Shown: positions 1 through 5,545 of the stretch, in pieces
Position numbering within the stretch: position 1 is the stretch's first letter
Layout of the letters: every line of letters starts with the position of its first letter
Assembly: GCA_018714725.1 (NCBI GenBank)
Contig: DVMZ01000081.1
Coordinates: 1-7,758 of the forward strand
Direction of reading: 5' to 3'
Origin: Candidatus Scatosoma pullistercoris
GTDB lineage: Bacteria; Bacillota; Clostridia; Christensenellales; Borkfalkiaceae
Length of the DNA stretch: 7,758 nucleotides
Notes under the pieces: generated by a model
Seen by the model: the letters and a program-made list of their open reading frames with translations, nothing else
Databases searched by the model: none
What the model was told of the DNA's origin: nothing
Translations under genes and position numbers: made by a program

Positions 1-132
1 GCGATCGAATTCAAGACAGAGGGCTGGATCTACGGGCTCGCGGCAAAAATGTTTGTCGTGGCGGGCCCGATCATCGTCTACGGCGTGCTTTCGGGCACTT
101 TGGTCGGCGTCATTTATTGGCTGTTGGGGTAA
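1..132 (+). CDS. spoVAC: Stage V sporulation protein AC, C-terminal end (partial)
   Basis: The first 43 codons in frame 1 run to a TAA at 130-132; the start of the gene lies outside the window. The fragment contains FKTEGWIYGLAAKMF followed by a hydrophobic segment, VAGPIIVYGVLSGTLVGVIYW. This matches the conserved C-terminus of SpoVAC, a multi-pass membrane protein of the SpoVA dipicolinate (Ca-DPA) channel in the inner spore membrane. The family assignment rests on this tail plus the adjoining spoVAD, whose start is 13 bp downstream. In known spore formers the spoVA operon is transcribed in the forespore; its promoter is not in this window. Confidence 0.88.
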   Translation, partial: AIEFKTEGWIYGLAAKMFVVAGPIIVYGVLSGTLVGVIYWLLG

Positions 133-145
133 GAGGCGGGAGGAT

Positions 146-1141
146 ATGATAAAGCATACGATCAGTTTTGAACACAAACCGCGCATCATTTCCACGGGCA
201 CCGTCGCCGGGCCTAAGGAGTGCGCCGGCGTGGTCGGAAAATATGTGGATCGGGCGCTTTCGGACGATATGTTCGGGGAAAGCACTTATGAAAAGGCCGA
301 ATGTAAAATGCTCGCCTATGCCATCGCGCAGGCAATCGGGAACGCGGGGCTGAAAGAAGAGGAGATCGATATGATGATTTCGGGCGATCTGCTCAACCAG
401 ATCATCTCCGCTTCGTTTGCCGCGCGAGATTTTGATTTCCCCTTTCTGGGCGTGTATGGCGCGTGTTCCACAATGGCGGAGAGCTTCGCTCTGGCGGCGG
501 CGCTGATCGACGCGGGGTATTTCCGGCGGATTGTCGCGGCGACGGACAGCCATTTTTCCTCGGCGGAGCGCCAGTACCGTTATCCTCTGGAATTGGGCAA
601 TACCCGGCCGCCGCAGTCGCAGTGGACGGTGACGGGCGCCGGCGGAGCGGTGGTGGCCTCAGAGGGGGGCAGGGTTGCGATCACCGGGGCGACGTTCGGG
701 AAAGTGGTGGATTTCGGAATCACCGATGTCAACAATATGGGCGCGGCGATGGCCCCGGCGGCCTGCGACACCATTCTGACCCATCTGAACGACACGGGCC
801 GGGACGCAGATTATTACGACCTGATCGTCACCGGGGATCTCGGCGCGCTGGGCAGCCGGATCGTCAAAGACCTGGTATGGGAAAAGGGCGTGGACATTCA
901 GCCCAACCATGTGGATTGCGGGGAAATTGTCTACAACGTCATCGAGGATGAATTTCAGGGCGGAAGCGGCGCCGGCTGCAGTGCGGTGGTGTTCAATTCC
1001 TATCTTTTTGACAAACTCCGGCGGCGGGAGATCAACCGCGTGCTGTTCGCCGCTACGGGCGCATTGCTGTCTACGGTTTCATCCGGCCAGGGGGAGAGCA
1101 TTCCCTGCATCTGTCATGCGGTGAGCATCGAAAATATCTGA
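146..1141 (+). CDS. spoVAD: Stage V sporulation protein AD
   Basis: This 331-residue protein has the usual SpoVAD length (about 335). SpoVAD is a soluble, thiolase-fold subunit of the SpoVA complex that binds dipicolinic acid and takes part in its uptake during sporulation and release during germination. Visible signatures are the N-terminal FEHKPRIISTGTVAGPKE (8-25), SGDLLNQI (79-86), GVYGACSTM with Cys107 in the thiolase-like nucleophile position, and the family block around 135-166 (SHFSSAERQYRYPLELGN then TRPPQSQWTVTGAGG). The ATG at 146 is chosen because family similarity begins there. The open frame extends upstream to 53, but that part overlaps spoVAC. The nearest GGAGG (139-143) is only 2 nt from the ATG, so AGAGG (132-136, spacing 9) may be the working ribosome site. 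It ends 11 bp before spoVAE. Confidence 0.95.
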   Translation: MIKHTISFEHKPRIISTGTVAGPKECAGVVGKYVDRALSDDMFGESTYEKAECKMLAYAIAQAIGNAGLKEEEIDMMISGDLLNQIISASFAARDFDFPFLGVYGACSTMAESFALAAALIDAGYFRRIVAATDSHFSSAERQYRYPLELGNTRPPQSQWTVTGAGGAVVASEGGRVAITGATFGKVVDFGITDVNNMGAAMAPAACDTILTHLNDTGRDADYYDLIVTGDLGALGSRIVKDLVWEKGVDIQPNHVDCGEIVYNVIEDEFQGGSGAGCSAVVFNSYLFDKLRRREINRVLFAATGALLSTVSSGQGESIPCICHAVSIENI

Positions 1142-1152
1142 GGGGGATTTTT

Positions 1153-1536
1153 ATGTTTTCGGAATATCTGGACGTTCTTTTCATGTTTGCCAAAGCCTTT
1201 CTGGTCGGCGGGCTCATTTGTGCAATTGCACAGCTCATCATCAATCTCACCGACTGGACTTCCGGGAAAATTCTGGTGTATTTCATGCTTTCGGGCGTGG
1301 CGTTGCAGGGGCTGGGAATTTATCAGTACCTTGTGGATTTCGCGGGCGCAGGGGCCACGGTGCCCATTTCCGGATTCGGCTATCTGCTGGCGAACGGCGC
1401 GATACACGGCGCGCAGAAGGGACTTTTCGGCGCGTTTACGGGCGCGCTTTCGGCGGCGAGCGCGGGAATCAGCGCGGCGGTGATTTTTTCTTTCCTCATG
1501 GCGCTCCTCTTCAAGTCGAGAAGCAAGAAGAATTAA
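1153..1536 (+). CDS. spoVAE: Stage V sporulation protein AE
   Basis: A 127-residue hydrophobic protein, close to the usual size of SpoVAE (the SpoVAEB type, about 116-120). It is an integral membrane component of the SpoVA dipicolinate channel. It shows several predicted membrane segments (about 9-31, 39-60, 70-90, 94-120) and a basic C-terminus, KSRSKKN. Family-like blocks are FLVGGLICAIAQ (16-27), GKILVYFMLSGV (38-49) and a Gly/Ala-rich C-terminal half. The ribosome site AGGGGG (1141-1146) overlaps the spoVAD stop codon, with 6 nt to the ATG, so translation is probably coupled to spoVAD. It is the last gene of the operon here; a C-D-E arrangement without a following spoVAF is common in Clostridia. 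Confidence 0.92.
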   Translation: MFSEYLDVLFMFAKAFLVGGLICAIAQLIINLTDWTSGKILVYFMLSGVALQGLGIYQYLVDFAGAGATVPISGFGYLLANGAIHGAQKGLFGAFTGALSAASAGISAAVIFSFLMALLFKSRSKKN

Positions 1537-1850
1537 AGCCCGGGATCTCGGGAAGGCGCGACGGCGAGAGATTTTTCCCGGAAATTCCCAGGTCTGGCAA
1601 CGTTGTGGGTTTGGGAAAAATTCCGGCTTCGTGCAGCACTATGGACAATAAAATTTTTGCCGGGCGCCCGAAGGACGCCCGGCAAATGGCCGGAAAACAA
1701 AAGGCAATTCGGAGAAAGAGGGGGGGCAGGGTTGCGCCGACTTCGCTGGACGGGAGCGCCCGAAATAATGTTGAAAGCGCTGTAGTGCAGGCGGAGATGT
1801 GTGCGGGCGGAACGTCCGGTTACCCGGCGGAACTGAAAACGGATGGCCGA
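1537..1850. other. Intergenic region between converging spoVAE and yunB
   Basis: These 314 bp separate two genes that point toward each other. Open frames cross it, but they are continuations of shadow frames of spoVAE and yunB, without a ribosome site or a recognisable protein. The only clear element is the hairpin at 1656-1686. An inverted CGGGAA/TTCCCG pair (1549-1554 and 1575-1580) with a 20-nt loop lies just after spoVAE, but no T-tract follows it, so a + strand terminator is not evident. The 165 bp between the yunB stop and the hairpin would be an unusually long 3' untranslated tail for yunB; I see no small gene in it. Confidence 0.6.
1656..1686 (-). terminator. Intrinsic terminator for the murG-yunB transcript
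   Basis: An 8-bp GC stem, GCCGGGCG/CGCCCGGC (1659-1666 with 1676-1683), is extended by three A-T pairs at its base. On the - strand the next inner pair is G·U and two more G-C pairs close a UUC loop; the RNA then continues into AAUUUUAUU. On the + strand the same inner position is a C/A mismatch and no T-tract follows. The element therefore works better as a terminator for the leftward yunB transcript. Its T-tract is modest. Confidence 0.6.
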
Positions 1851-2555
1851 TCAGGGAGAGACCTGCCCGGAGGGGACCAGCGGCAGATGGTTGCCGAAAA
1901 TATCCCCCTGAAGATACACGTCCGGCACTTTGCCGACGAGCACGCATTCGCAGACGAGAATATCCGTCGTCACCGCAAAATTTTCCGTCCGGGACGGCAT
2001 GACGATGCTGATGTCGGCGATTACATTGAGATAGAGGGAATGTTTGGTCTGATTGATTCCCACGCTTTCAAATTCGGAGGAGAATTCGCAGGTGACGCTG
2101 GAAACGGGGATGATCAGGATATGGATTTTCGGGCCCAGACCCGCCAGCGCTTCGATCCCCGTCAGCGCGCCGAGGGGAACGGGGATTCCGTTCAGACTGA
2201 GATTTTTCAGGTTGGATTGGGAAATGGAGGCCGCATCTCTCGCGATTTTGTTGATTTTCAGCGAATCGGCGGAAATCGAAGTCACGTCTCCCGTTTCGCC
2301 GCGCTCCACGGTGACGAGGTCTTCGTACCGCACGCCGTCGCTGAGCGTATAATACACGGCGTCGTTGATGGCGACGGTGGTGTGCGCCCGCATGGTGGCT
2401 TCGCTGATGGAGATGAGCACTTTGGTGACATTGTGCTGAAAATAGAGCGCCGCCGAAAGGCAGAACAGGCAGGCGCATAAAAGAAGGACGGCGATTTTTT
2501 TACGCCGCCTTTTTTTTCGGTAGTAAATGCCGGGGTCGCCGCGATAGTTTTTCAT
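1851..2555 (-). CDS. yunB: Sporulation protein YunB
   Basis: This 234-residue protein belongs to the YunB family (about 250 in Bacillus), which is made under sigma-E in the mother cell and is linked to sporulation; its biochemical role is unknown. The N-terminus is strongly basic (RKKRRRKK, 13-20), followed by one membrane segment, IAVLLLCACLFCLSAALYF (21-39), so the rest is probably exported across the membrane it sits in. Family blocks include IPVPLGALTG (124-133), LGPKIHILIIPV (140-151), FESVGINQTKH (162-172) and VGKVPDVY (207-214). It starts 6 bp after the murG stop. No strong ribosome site is visible (only GGTG about 10 nt upstream of the ATG), so translation is likely coupled to murG. 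The family assignment is firm. Confidence 0.92.
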   Translation of the reverse strand: MKNYRGDPGIYYRKKRRRKKIAVLLLCACLFCLSAALYFQHNVTKVLISISEATMRAHTTVAINDAVYYTLSDGVRYEDLVTVERGETGDVTSISADSLKINKIARDAASISQSNLKNLSLNGIPVPLGALTGIEALAGLGPKIHILIIPVSSVTCEFSSEFESVGINQTKHSLYLNVIADISIVMPSRTENFAVTTDILVCECVLVGKVPDVYLQGDIFGNHLPLVPSGQVSP

Positions 2556-2561
2556 GGCGCA

Positions 2562-3593
2562 TTACACCAGAAACCTGCGGATTTCATGCAGGATGTTGGC
2601 GTTTCCGCCCGTGAAATCGGAGACGGCCAGCGCGGAGAGCAGCTGTTCGTCCCGGAAGGCGTCCTCGATGGCTTCGGGCAGAAATCCGAGATCGGACTGG
2701 CTGAGCACCCGGCAGAGTCCGCGCTTTTGGAAATAAGCGGCATTCTGCGCCTGGTCGCCGCGCGTCTTTCCTTCCAGCGGGACGAGCAGGGCGGGCTTTT
2801 TGAGCGCGAGCAGTTCAAAGACGGTGTTGCTTCCCGCGCGGGATACGACCAGATCGGCCACGGCATAGGCGTCGGCCATCTCCGGCTCGAATTCTTTCTG
2901 TACATAGCCCGGAATGTTGCTCGTCACAACATTTCCCTTTCCGCAGAGATGCAGGACGTCGTATTGACGCGCCAGGGCGGCGATGTGGCGGCGGAGCGCT
3001 TCATTGATGGCACGGCTGCCGCTGCCGCCTCCGAATACAAGCACCGTTTTTTTCTTGCCCGAAAAGCCGTATTTCTTTCTCGCCGCTTCCCTGTCCCCGC
3101 GGAACAGTTCTTCGCGCAGAGGAGAGCCGCAATATTTTCCGTTGCGGAAGCGATCGGCGGTTTCGGGAAAAGAAGTGAGCACATAACGGCATTTATGCGC
3201 CATCAGCCGGTTGGCCAGTCCGGGGGAGAGATCGCTCTCGTGGGTGAGACAGGGGATTTTCAGCTTCCGGGCGGCGAATACGACGGGTAGAGCGACATAG
3301 CCGCCCTTGGAGAACACGACGTCCGGACGGAATGCGCGAAGCCCTTCCGCCGCCTGTTTTTCCGCCCGGATGAATTCCGCGGGGATTCTGAAATTTCCGA
3401 GAGAGAAACCGCGCACGAATTTGGGGCAGGAAATCTGAAAATAGGGGATTTTCAAAGCGGAAACCAGGCCCTTTTCCGGGCCGTCGGTGCCGATGTAGCA
3501 CACGTCCGCCCGATCTTTCAGCGCATGGATGATGGCGATGTTCGGTACGACGTGTCCCGCGCTTCCGCCGCCCGTAAACAGAATTTTTTTCAT
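2562..3593 (-). CDS. murG: UDP-GlcNAc:lipid I GlcNAc transferase, MurG2-type paralogue
   Basis: MurG adds GlcNAc from UDP-GlcNAc to lipid I on the cytoplasmic face of the membrane, giving lipid II. This 343-residue protein has the two-domain GT-B layout: the N-terminal glycine loop GGGSAGH (8-14), VFSKGGYVALPVV (93-105), HESDLSPGLAN (118-128), GSPLREE (156-162), the second glycine loop GGGSGS (188-193), SRAGSN with the acidic residue at 260, and RGDQAQNA (278-285). HESD in place of the canonical HEQN, and RGDQ in the HQ/QQ region, resemble the second MurG copy ('MurG2') of Bacillus cereus-group genomes. It also lies outside any cell-wall gene cluster. Next to yunB it may supply lipid II for spore cortex; that is inference. 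AGGAGG (3600-3605) stands 6 nt before the ATG. Confidence 0.92.
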   Translation of the reverse strand: MKKILFTGGGSAGHVVPNIAIIHALKDRADVCYIGTDGPEKGLVSALKIPYFQISCPKFVRGFSLGNFRIPAEFIRAEKQAAEGLRAFRPDVVFSKGGYVALPVVFAARKLKIPCLTHESDLSPGLANRLMAHKCRYVLTSFPETADRFRNGKYCGSPLREELFRGDREAARKKYGFSGKKKTVLVFGGGSGSRAINEALRRHIAALARQYDVLHLCGKGNVVTSNIPGYVQKEFEPEMADAYAVADLVVSRAGSNTVFELLALKKPALLVPLEGKTRGDQAQNAAYFQKRGLCRVLSQSDLGFLPEAIEDAFRDEQLLSALAVSDFTGGNANILHEIRRFLV

Positions 3594-3605
3594 GGCGTCC
3601 CTCCT

Positions 3606-3635
3606 CGAGCCCTTTTTCCGCGGAAAAAGGGCTCG
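3606..3635. repeat. Perfect 30-bp palindrome upstream of murG
   Basis: Positions 3606-3620 are the exact reverse complement of 3621-3635: arms CGAGCCCTTTTTCCG and CGGAAAAAGGGCTCG, with no spacer. In leftward RNA this makes a hairpin of about 13 bp ending directly against the murG ribosome site (AGGAGG, 3600-3605). No U-tract follows on either strand, so it is not a normal intrinsic terminator. It could be an operator, a 5' stabilising hairpin or a translation control element. Confidence 0.8.
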
Positions 3636-3639
3636 TATT

Positions 3640-3668
3640 ATTATAGTCGGAGGGGCGCGGAGTTATTC
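3640..3668 (-). promoter_or_regulatory. Possible murG-yunB promoter
   Basis: Reading leftward, a perfect TATAAT lies at 3645-3640. At -35 spacing there is GAATAA (3668-3663), which overlaps the end of the regulator gene and is not a sigma-A -35. GAATA, 16 nt after its ATA, then ACTATAAT, partly resembles sigma-E promoters (ATA, then CATACANT). The predicted start, near 3633, falls at the edge of the 30-bp palindrome. The -10 is seen in the sequence; the sigma-factor assignment is speculative. Confidence 0.35.
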
Positions 3669-4592
3669 GTACAGCCGGGCGATTTTCCGCGCTTCTTCGC
3701 GTACCCGTTCGCGCACGGAGTCGGGAGAGAGCACGCGCACCGCCGACCCGAGCCCGATGAGCTTGCGGATGAGCGTATCGTCGTCCGGCAGACGGACGTC
3801 CGCGTACCACTTCCCGTTTGCTTCATAGAGGTTTTCGCCGCCCAGCCAGTCCTGTACGTCCGCAAACGCGCCGGAAGCGATTTCCAGCCGCACGTCCGCA
3901 GACGCGGTTTCGTCCGTCCAGAATTTCAGCGGAATATCCTCCCGGCGGAAGGGGCGGCGGATAAACTTTTCGCCCGTCAGCACCGCCGCTGAGATCCTGC
4001 CCAGCCGGAACAGCCGGAATGCCCGCTGTTTGCGGCAGAAGGCGTACACATACCAGATGCTCTGTTTGTAGACCAGCATATGCGGCTCGATTTTCCGATG
4101 GGTATGCTCGCCCGTGCGGGAATCGTAATCGATCTCGACAACGGCGCAATCGCGGATACATCCTTCCACCAGCCGGAGCTTTTCCGAAAAGCTCCTCGTG
4201 TCGCCCCAGGTGCCGCTGTCCACGAGAATGGTTCCGGGGGTACCGGAAAGAGTGAGGTTCCGGGTTTCCGATTTCACCTGCGCCGAGAGCTTTCTCCGGG
4301 CCGCGAGAAACCGCTCCTCCGGGAGCTGCGAATACATCGCGCCGAGCGCCTCGATCGCGGCTTCGTATTCCGCTTTCGTCATGAAATTGACGGGCAGTTT
4401 GTAGGAATCGGAAATAAAGACGCCGCCGTTCCGTCCCTGCTGAACCTGGATGGGCACCGCAAGCGACAGAATGTCGATATACCGGTACACCGTCCGCGCG
4501 GAAATCCCGTATTTTTCCGCAAAATAAGCGGCGGTCAGCATGCGTTTGGATAAAAGATCGAATAATATGTCCAATAAAACGGAAAATTTCAA
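3663..4592 (-). CDS. WYL-domain transcriptional regulator (YafY-like)
   Basis: A 309-residue DNA-binding regulator. The N-terminus is an HTH_11-type helix-turn-helix, LTAAYFAEKYGISARTVYRY (19-38), with a wing QGRNGGVFISDSYKLP (52-67). A WYL domain follows at about 145-205 (VEIDYDSRTGE, RKIEPHMLVYK, and WYV at 180-182 in place of WYL, then FRLFRLGRIS). The C-terminal WCX-like part ends RVREEARKIARLYE. WYL domains sense ligands, often nucleic acid or nucleotides; the ligand here is unknown. The start is TTG, supported by a textbook AAGGAGG (4601-4607) 8 nt upstream. The next ATG would cut into the helix-turn-helix. It is divergent from the hypothetical gene at 4697, and autoregulation through the shared inverted repeat is likely but unproven. 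Confidence 0.88.
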   Translation of the reverse strand: MKFSVLLDILFDLLSKRMLTAAYFAEKYGISARTVYRYIDILSLAVPIQVQQGRNGGVFISDSYKLPVNFMTKAEYEAAIEALGAMYSQLPEERFLAARRKLSAQVKSETRNLTLSGTPGTILVDSGTWGDTRSFSEKLRLVEGCIRDCAVVEIDYDSRTGEHTHRKIEPHMLVYKQSIWYVYAFCRKQRAFRLFRLGRISAAVLTGEKFIRRPFRREDIPLKFWTDETASADVRLEIASGAFADVQDWLGGENLYEANGKWYADVRLPDDDTLIRKLIGLGSAVRVLSPDSVRERVREEARKIARLYE

Positions 4593-4615
4593 TGTTTTTT
4601 CCTCCTTCGGGAACT

Positions 4616-4644
4616 ATTTTATAAAAGTTGACAGACGTTGTCAA
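4616..4644 (-). promoter_or_regulatory. Sigma-A-type promoter of the WYL regulator
   Basis: Reading leftward: TTGACA (4644-4639), a 17-bp spacer, then TAAAAT (4621-4616). The predicted start near 4609 leaves a very short leader before AAGGAGG at 4607. The -35 element is one arm of the inverted repeat at 4628-4644, so a protein bound there would block this promoter. Confidence 0.75.
4628..4644. promoter_or_regulatory. Inverted repeat in the divergent promoter region (candidate operator)
   Basis: TTGACA-GACGT-TGTCAA is a 6-bp inverted repeat with a 5-bp spacer. Each arm reads TTGACA on its own strand, so the two -35 elements face each other. Its place between a regulator and a divergent gene makes it the best candidate binding site for the WYL regulator. 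The symmetry is seen directly; binding is inferred. Confidence 0.5.
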
Positions 4645-4661
4645 GTTATATAAGTTATAAT
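4628..4661 (+). promoter_or_regulatory. Possible promoter of the hypothetical gene at 4697
   Basis: Rightward TTGACA (4628-4633) and a perfect TATAAT (4656-4661) are both present, but 22 bp apart, too far for normal use together. TATAAG (4649-4654) at 15 bp is an alternative. A direct repeat, AAGTTATA, at 4643 and 4652 creates the two -10-like sites. Suboptimal spacing would fit a promoter that needs an activator, for example a DNA-twisting regulator. Confidence 0.4.
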
Positions 4662-4696
4662 TTGGGCATAAGATAGAAAAAACGGAGGAAGGCAAC

Positions 4697-5038
4697 ATGG
4701 CGGCGGAACTTTACGGGGCGGAATACTGGGTGCGGGAAAACCGCTTGCGCAGGGCTCTCAATGCGGAGCTCAGGCGATTGTCCGCGCGCACGGACGAAGA
4801 GGCGTATGCGGCTTTGCTTTCGCTGTCTCTTTTCCGCCGCGCCTGTACGCAGACGGAGCAGGCCGCCGGGAGCGGGCATACGGAACGGGAAATTCCGGCA
4901 AAGGCGCTTTGCGCCGAGTCCGCAAAGGCCGGAAAGACCGAAGAGACCGAAAGAAGCGGAGGATTCGGCTGTATCGGAAGAGAAAAAGCGGCCGTTACGG
5001 CGGAGGCGAATCTTGCGGAAATCGGCGCGTCCGTATAA
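4697..5038 (+). CDS. Hypothetical protein divergent from the WYL regulator
   Basis: I do not recognise this 113-residue protein. It has a good ribosome site (GGAGG 4684-4688, 8 nt before the ATG) and codon use like its neighbours. Residues 1-55 look helical and charged (ENRLRRALNAELRRLSA, then DEEAYAALLSLSLFRRA). The rest is low-complexity, rich in Ala, Glu, Gly and Lys, with three Cys. There is no signal peptide or membrane segment. From about 4909 a second frame (+1 phase) is also open to 5238 and continues after this stop with a hydrophilic, protein-like reading. The C-terminus may therefore be frameshifted or simply be low complexity. Its position opposite the regulator suggests it is a target, but no function can be given. 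Confidence 0.55.
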   Translation: MAAELYGAEYWVRENRLRRALNAELRRLSARTDEEAYAALLSLSLFRRACTQTEQAAGSGHTEREIPAKALCAESAKAGKTEETERSGGFGCIGREKAAVTAEANLAEIGASV

Positions 5039-5234
5039 AATTTTCTGTTCTTGCACCCTCCGGCGAAGGAGAAAGCGCCGGGCAGGGTTGCGGCGACGGG
5101 ACGGAGGGGGAGATTGACGACGATTCTTGGCGGAGAAAACAGAAGAGGCGGAGAAAGGAGACGCAGGGTTTGCCGACAAAGGGAGGGGAAAGCGCCGAAA
5201 CGCAGCCGGGGGGCGATTTTGTCCCCGAAAACGC

Positions 5235-5263
5235 TTGACAAAAAGGGGAAAAGAGTGTAAACT
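5235..5263 (+). promoter_or_regulatory. Sigma-A-type promoter of the tyrS leader
   Basis: TTGACA (5235-5240), a 17-bp spacer, then TAAACT (5258-5263). The predicted start is near A5270, only about 3 nt before the ATG of the Tyr-rich leader ORF at 5273. Confidence 0.75.
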
Positions 5264-5272
5264 GAACATATC

Positions 5273-5356
5273 ATGAAAAGTTTCTTCTGCGAAAACGGAC
5301 GGTATTATATTTACGCGTACGCCTATTGCGCCTGCGCGTCCGTTTGCCGTGCGTAA
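5273..5356 (+). CDS. Tyrosine-rich leader peptide upstream of tyrS (27 aa)
   Basis: A 27-codon ORF begins MKSFFCENGR, continues YYIYAYAY (codons 11-18, 5303-5326) and ends CACASVCRA before TAA at 5354. Five of eight consecutive codons are Tyr (three TAT, two TAC), immediately upstream of a terminator and the tyrosyl-tRNA synthetase gene. This is the pattern of attenuation leader peptides such as those of trp, his and pheST in enterobacteria, where scarcity of the charged tRNA stalls the ribosome. No ribosome site is present: the promoter's -10 ends 9 bp before the ATG, and an in-frame TAA at 5258 excludes a longer start. Translation would have to be leaderless or nearly so. The peptide itself probably has no function after synthesis. 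The Cys-Ala-Cys-Ala codons coincide with a pairing segment of the attenuator. Confidence 0.72.
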   Translation: MKSFFCENGRYYIYAYAYCACASVCRA

Positions 5357-5409
5357 AATCGCGGGGGAGTCGGCTTCCGAAACCGGGCGGTTTGCGCATG
5401 CGCAGGCCG
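5293..5409 (+). promoter_or_regulatory. Predicted tyrS transcription attenuator (competing RNA hairpins)
   Basis: Four segments can be paired by eye. Segment 1, AAACGGACG (5293-5301), pairs perfectly with CGUCCGUUU (5337-5345), looping out the Tyr codons. Segment 2 (5327-5342) also pairs with the terminator hairpin sequence 5388-5404: 5 bp, one mismatch, 6 bp including one G·U, a small internal loop, then 3 bp. Segments 3 and 4 (5388-5396 with 5401-5409) form the terminator. A ribosome stalled at the first Tyr codons would cover segment 1 and leave segment 2 free to hold the terminator open, allowing tyrS transcription. With enough Tyr-tRNA the 1:2 stem and the terminator can form. No T-box consensus (GGTGGNACCGCG-like) occurs in the leader. 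No folding program was run. Confidence 0.62.
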
Positions 5410-5416
5410 TTTTTTT
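5388..5416 (+). terminator. Intrinsic terminator (attenuator) upstream of tyrS
   Basis: A 9-bp stem, CGGTTTGCG (5388-5396) with CGCAGGCCG (5401-5409), includes two G·U pairs and has a CATG loop. Seven T follow directly (5410-5416). It lies between the leader ORF stop (5356) and tyrS (5561), on the tyrS-coding strand, so it must be read through for tyrS to be expressed from the promoter at 5235. Confidence 0.85.
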
Positions 5417-5480
5417 GTTGGCGGCTGCCTGCGATCTTTGCCGCGCGGAAACAAAATTTTGCGGTTCACGCGGAAGATGA

Positions 5481-5545
5481 TACGGAAGATACTAAAATTA
5501 CGGAAAATCACGACAGAAAATACGCAAAATCAAAATACGGAAAAG
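5481..5545 (+). repeat. Imperfect TACGGAAAAT repeats in the tyrS 5' untranslated region
   Basis: Four related decamers occur: TACGGAAGAT (5481), TACGGAAAAT (5499), TACGCAAAAT (5521) and TACGGAAAAG (5536), in an A-rich stretch unlike the GC-rich surroundings. They fill most of the space between the attenuator and the tyrS ribosome site. They may be an unstructured linker that keeps the ribosome site open, or a protein-binding tract. A weak promoter-like pair (TTCACG 5465, GATACT 5488, 17-bp spacer) lies at their upstream edge. Confidence 0.45.

Noticed and set aside
1218..2480. 420-codon open frame on the + strand across spoVAE and yunB
   Set aside because: It overlaps spoVAE on the same strand and yunB in antisense, both firmly identified, and has no ribosome site or recognisable domain.
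5060..5081. CCGGCG/CGCCGG hairpin as a terminator for the hypothetical gene
   Set aside because: The 6-bp stem is perfect, but no T-tract follows on either strand.
4655..5274. Two - strand open frames opposite the hypothetical gene
   Set aside because: They cross the divergent promoter region or the tyrS leader promoter, lack ribosome sites, and have compositions typical of reverse-complement shadows.
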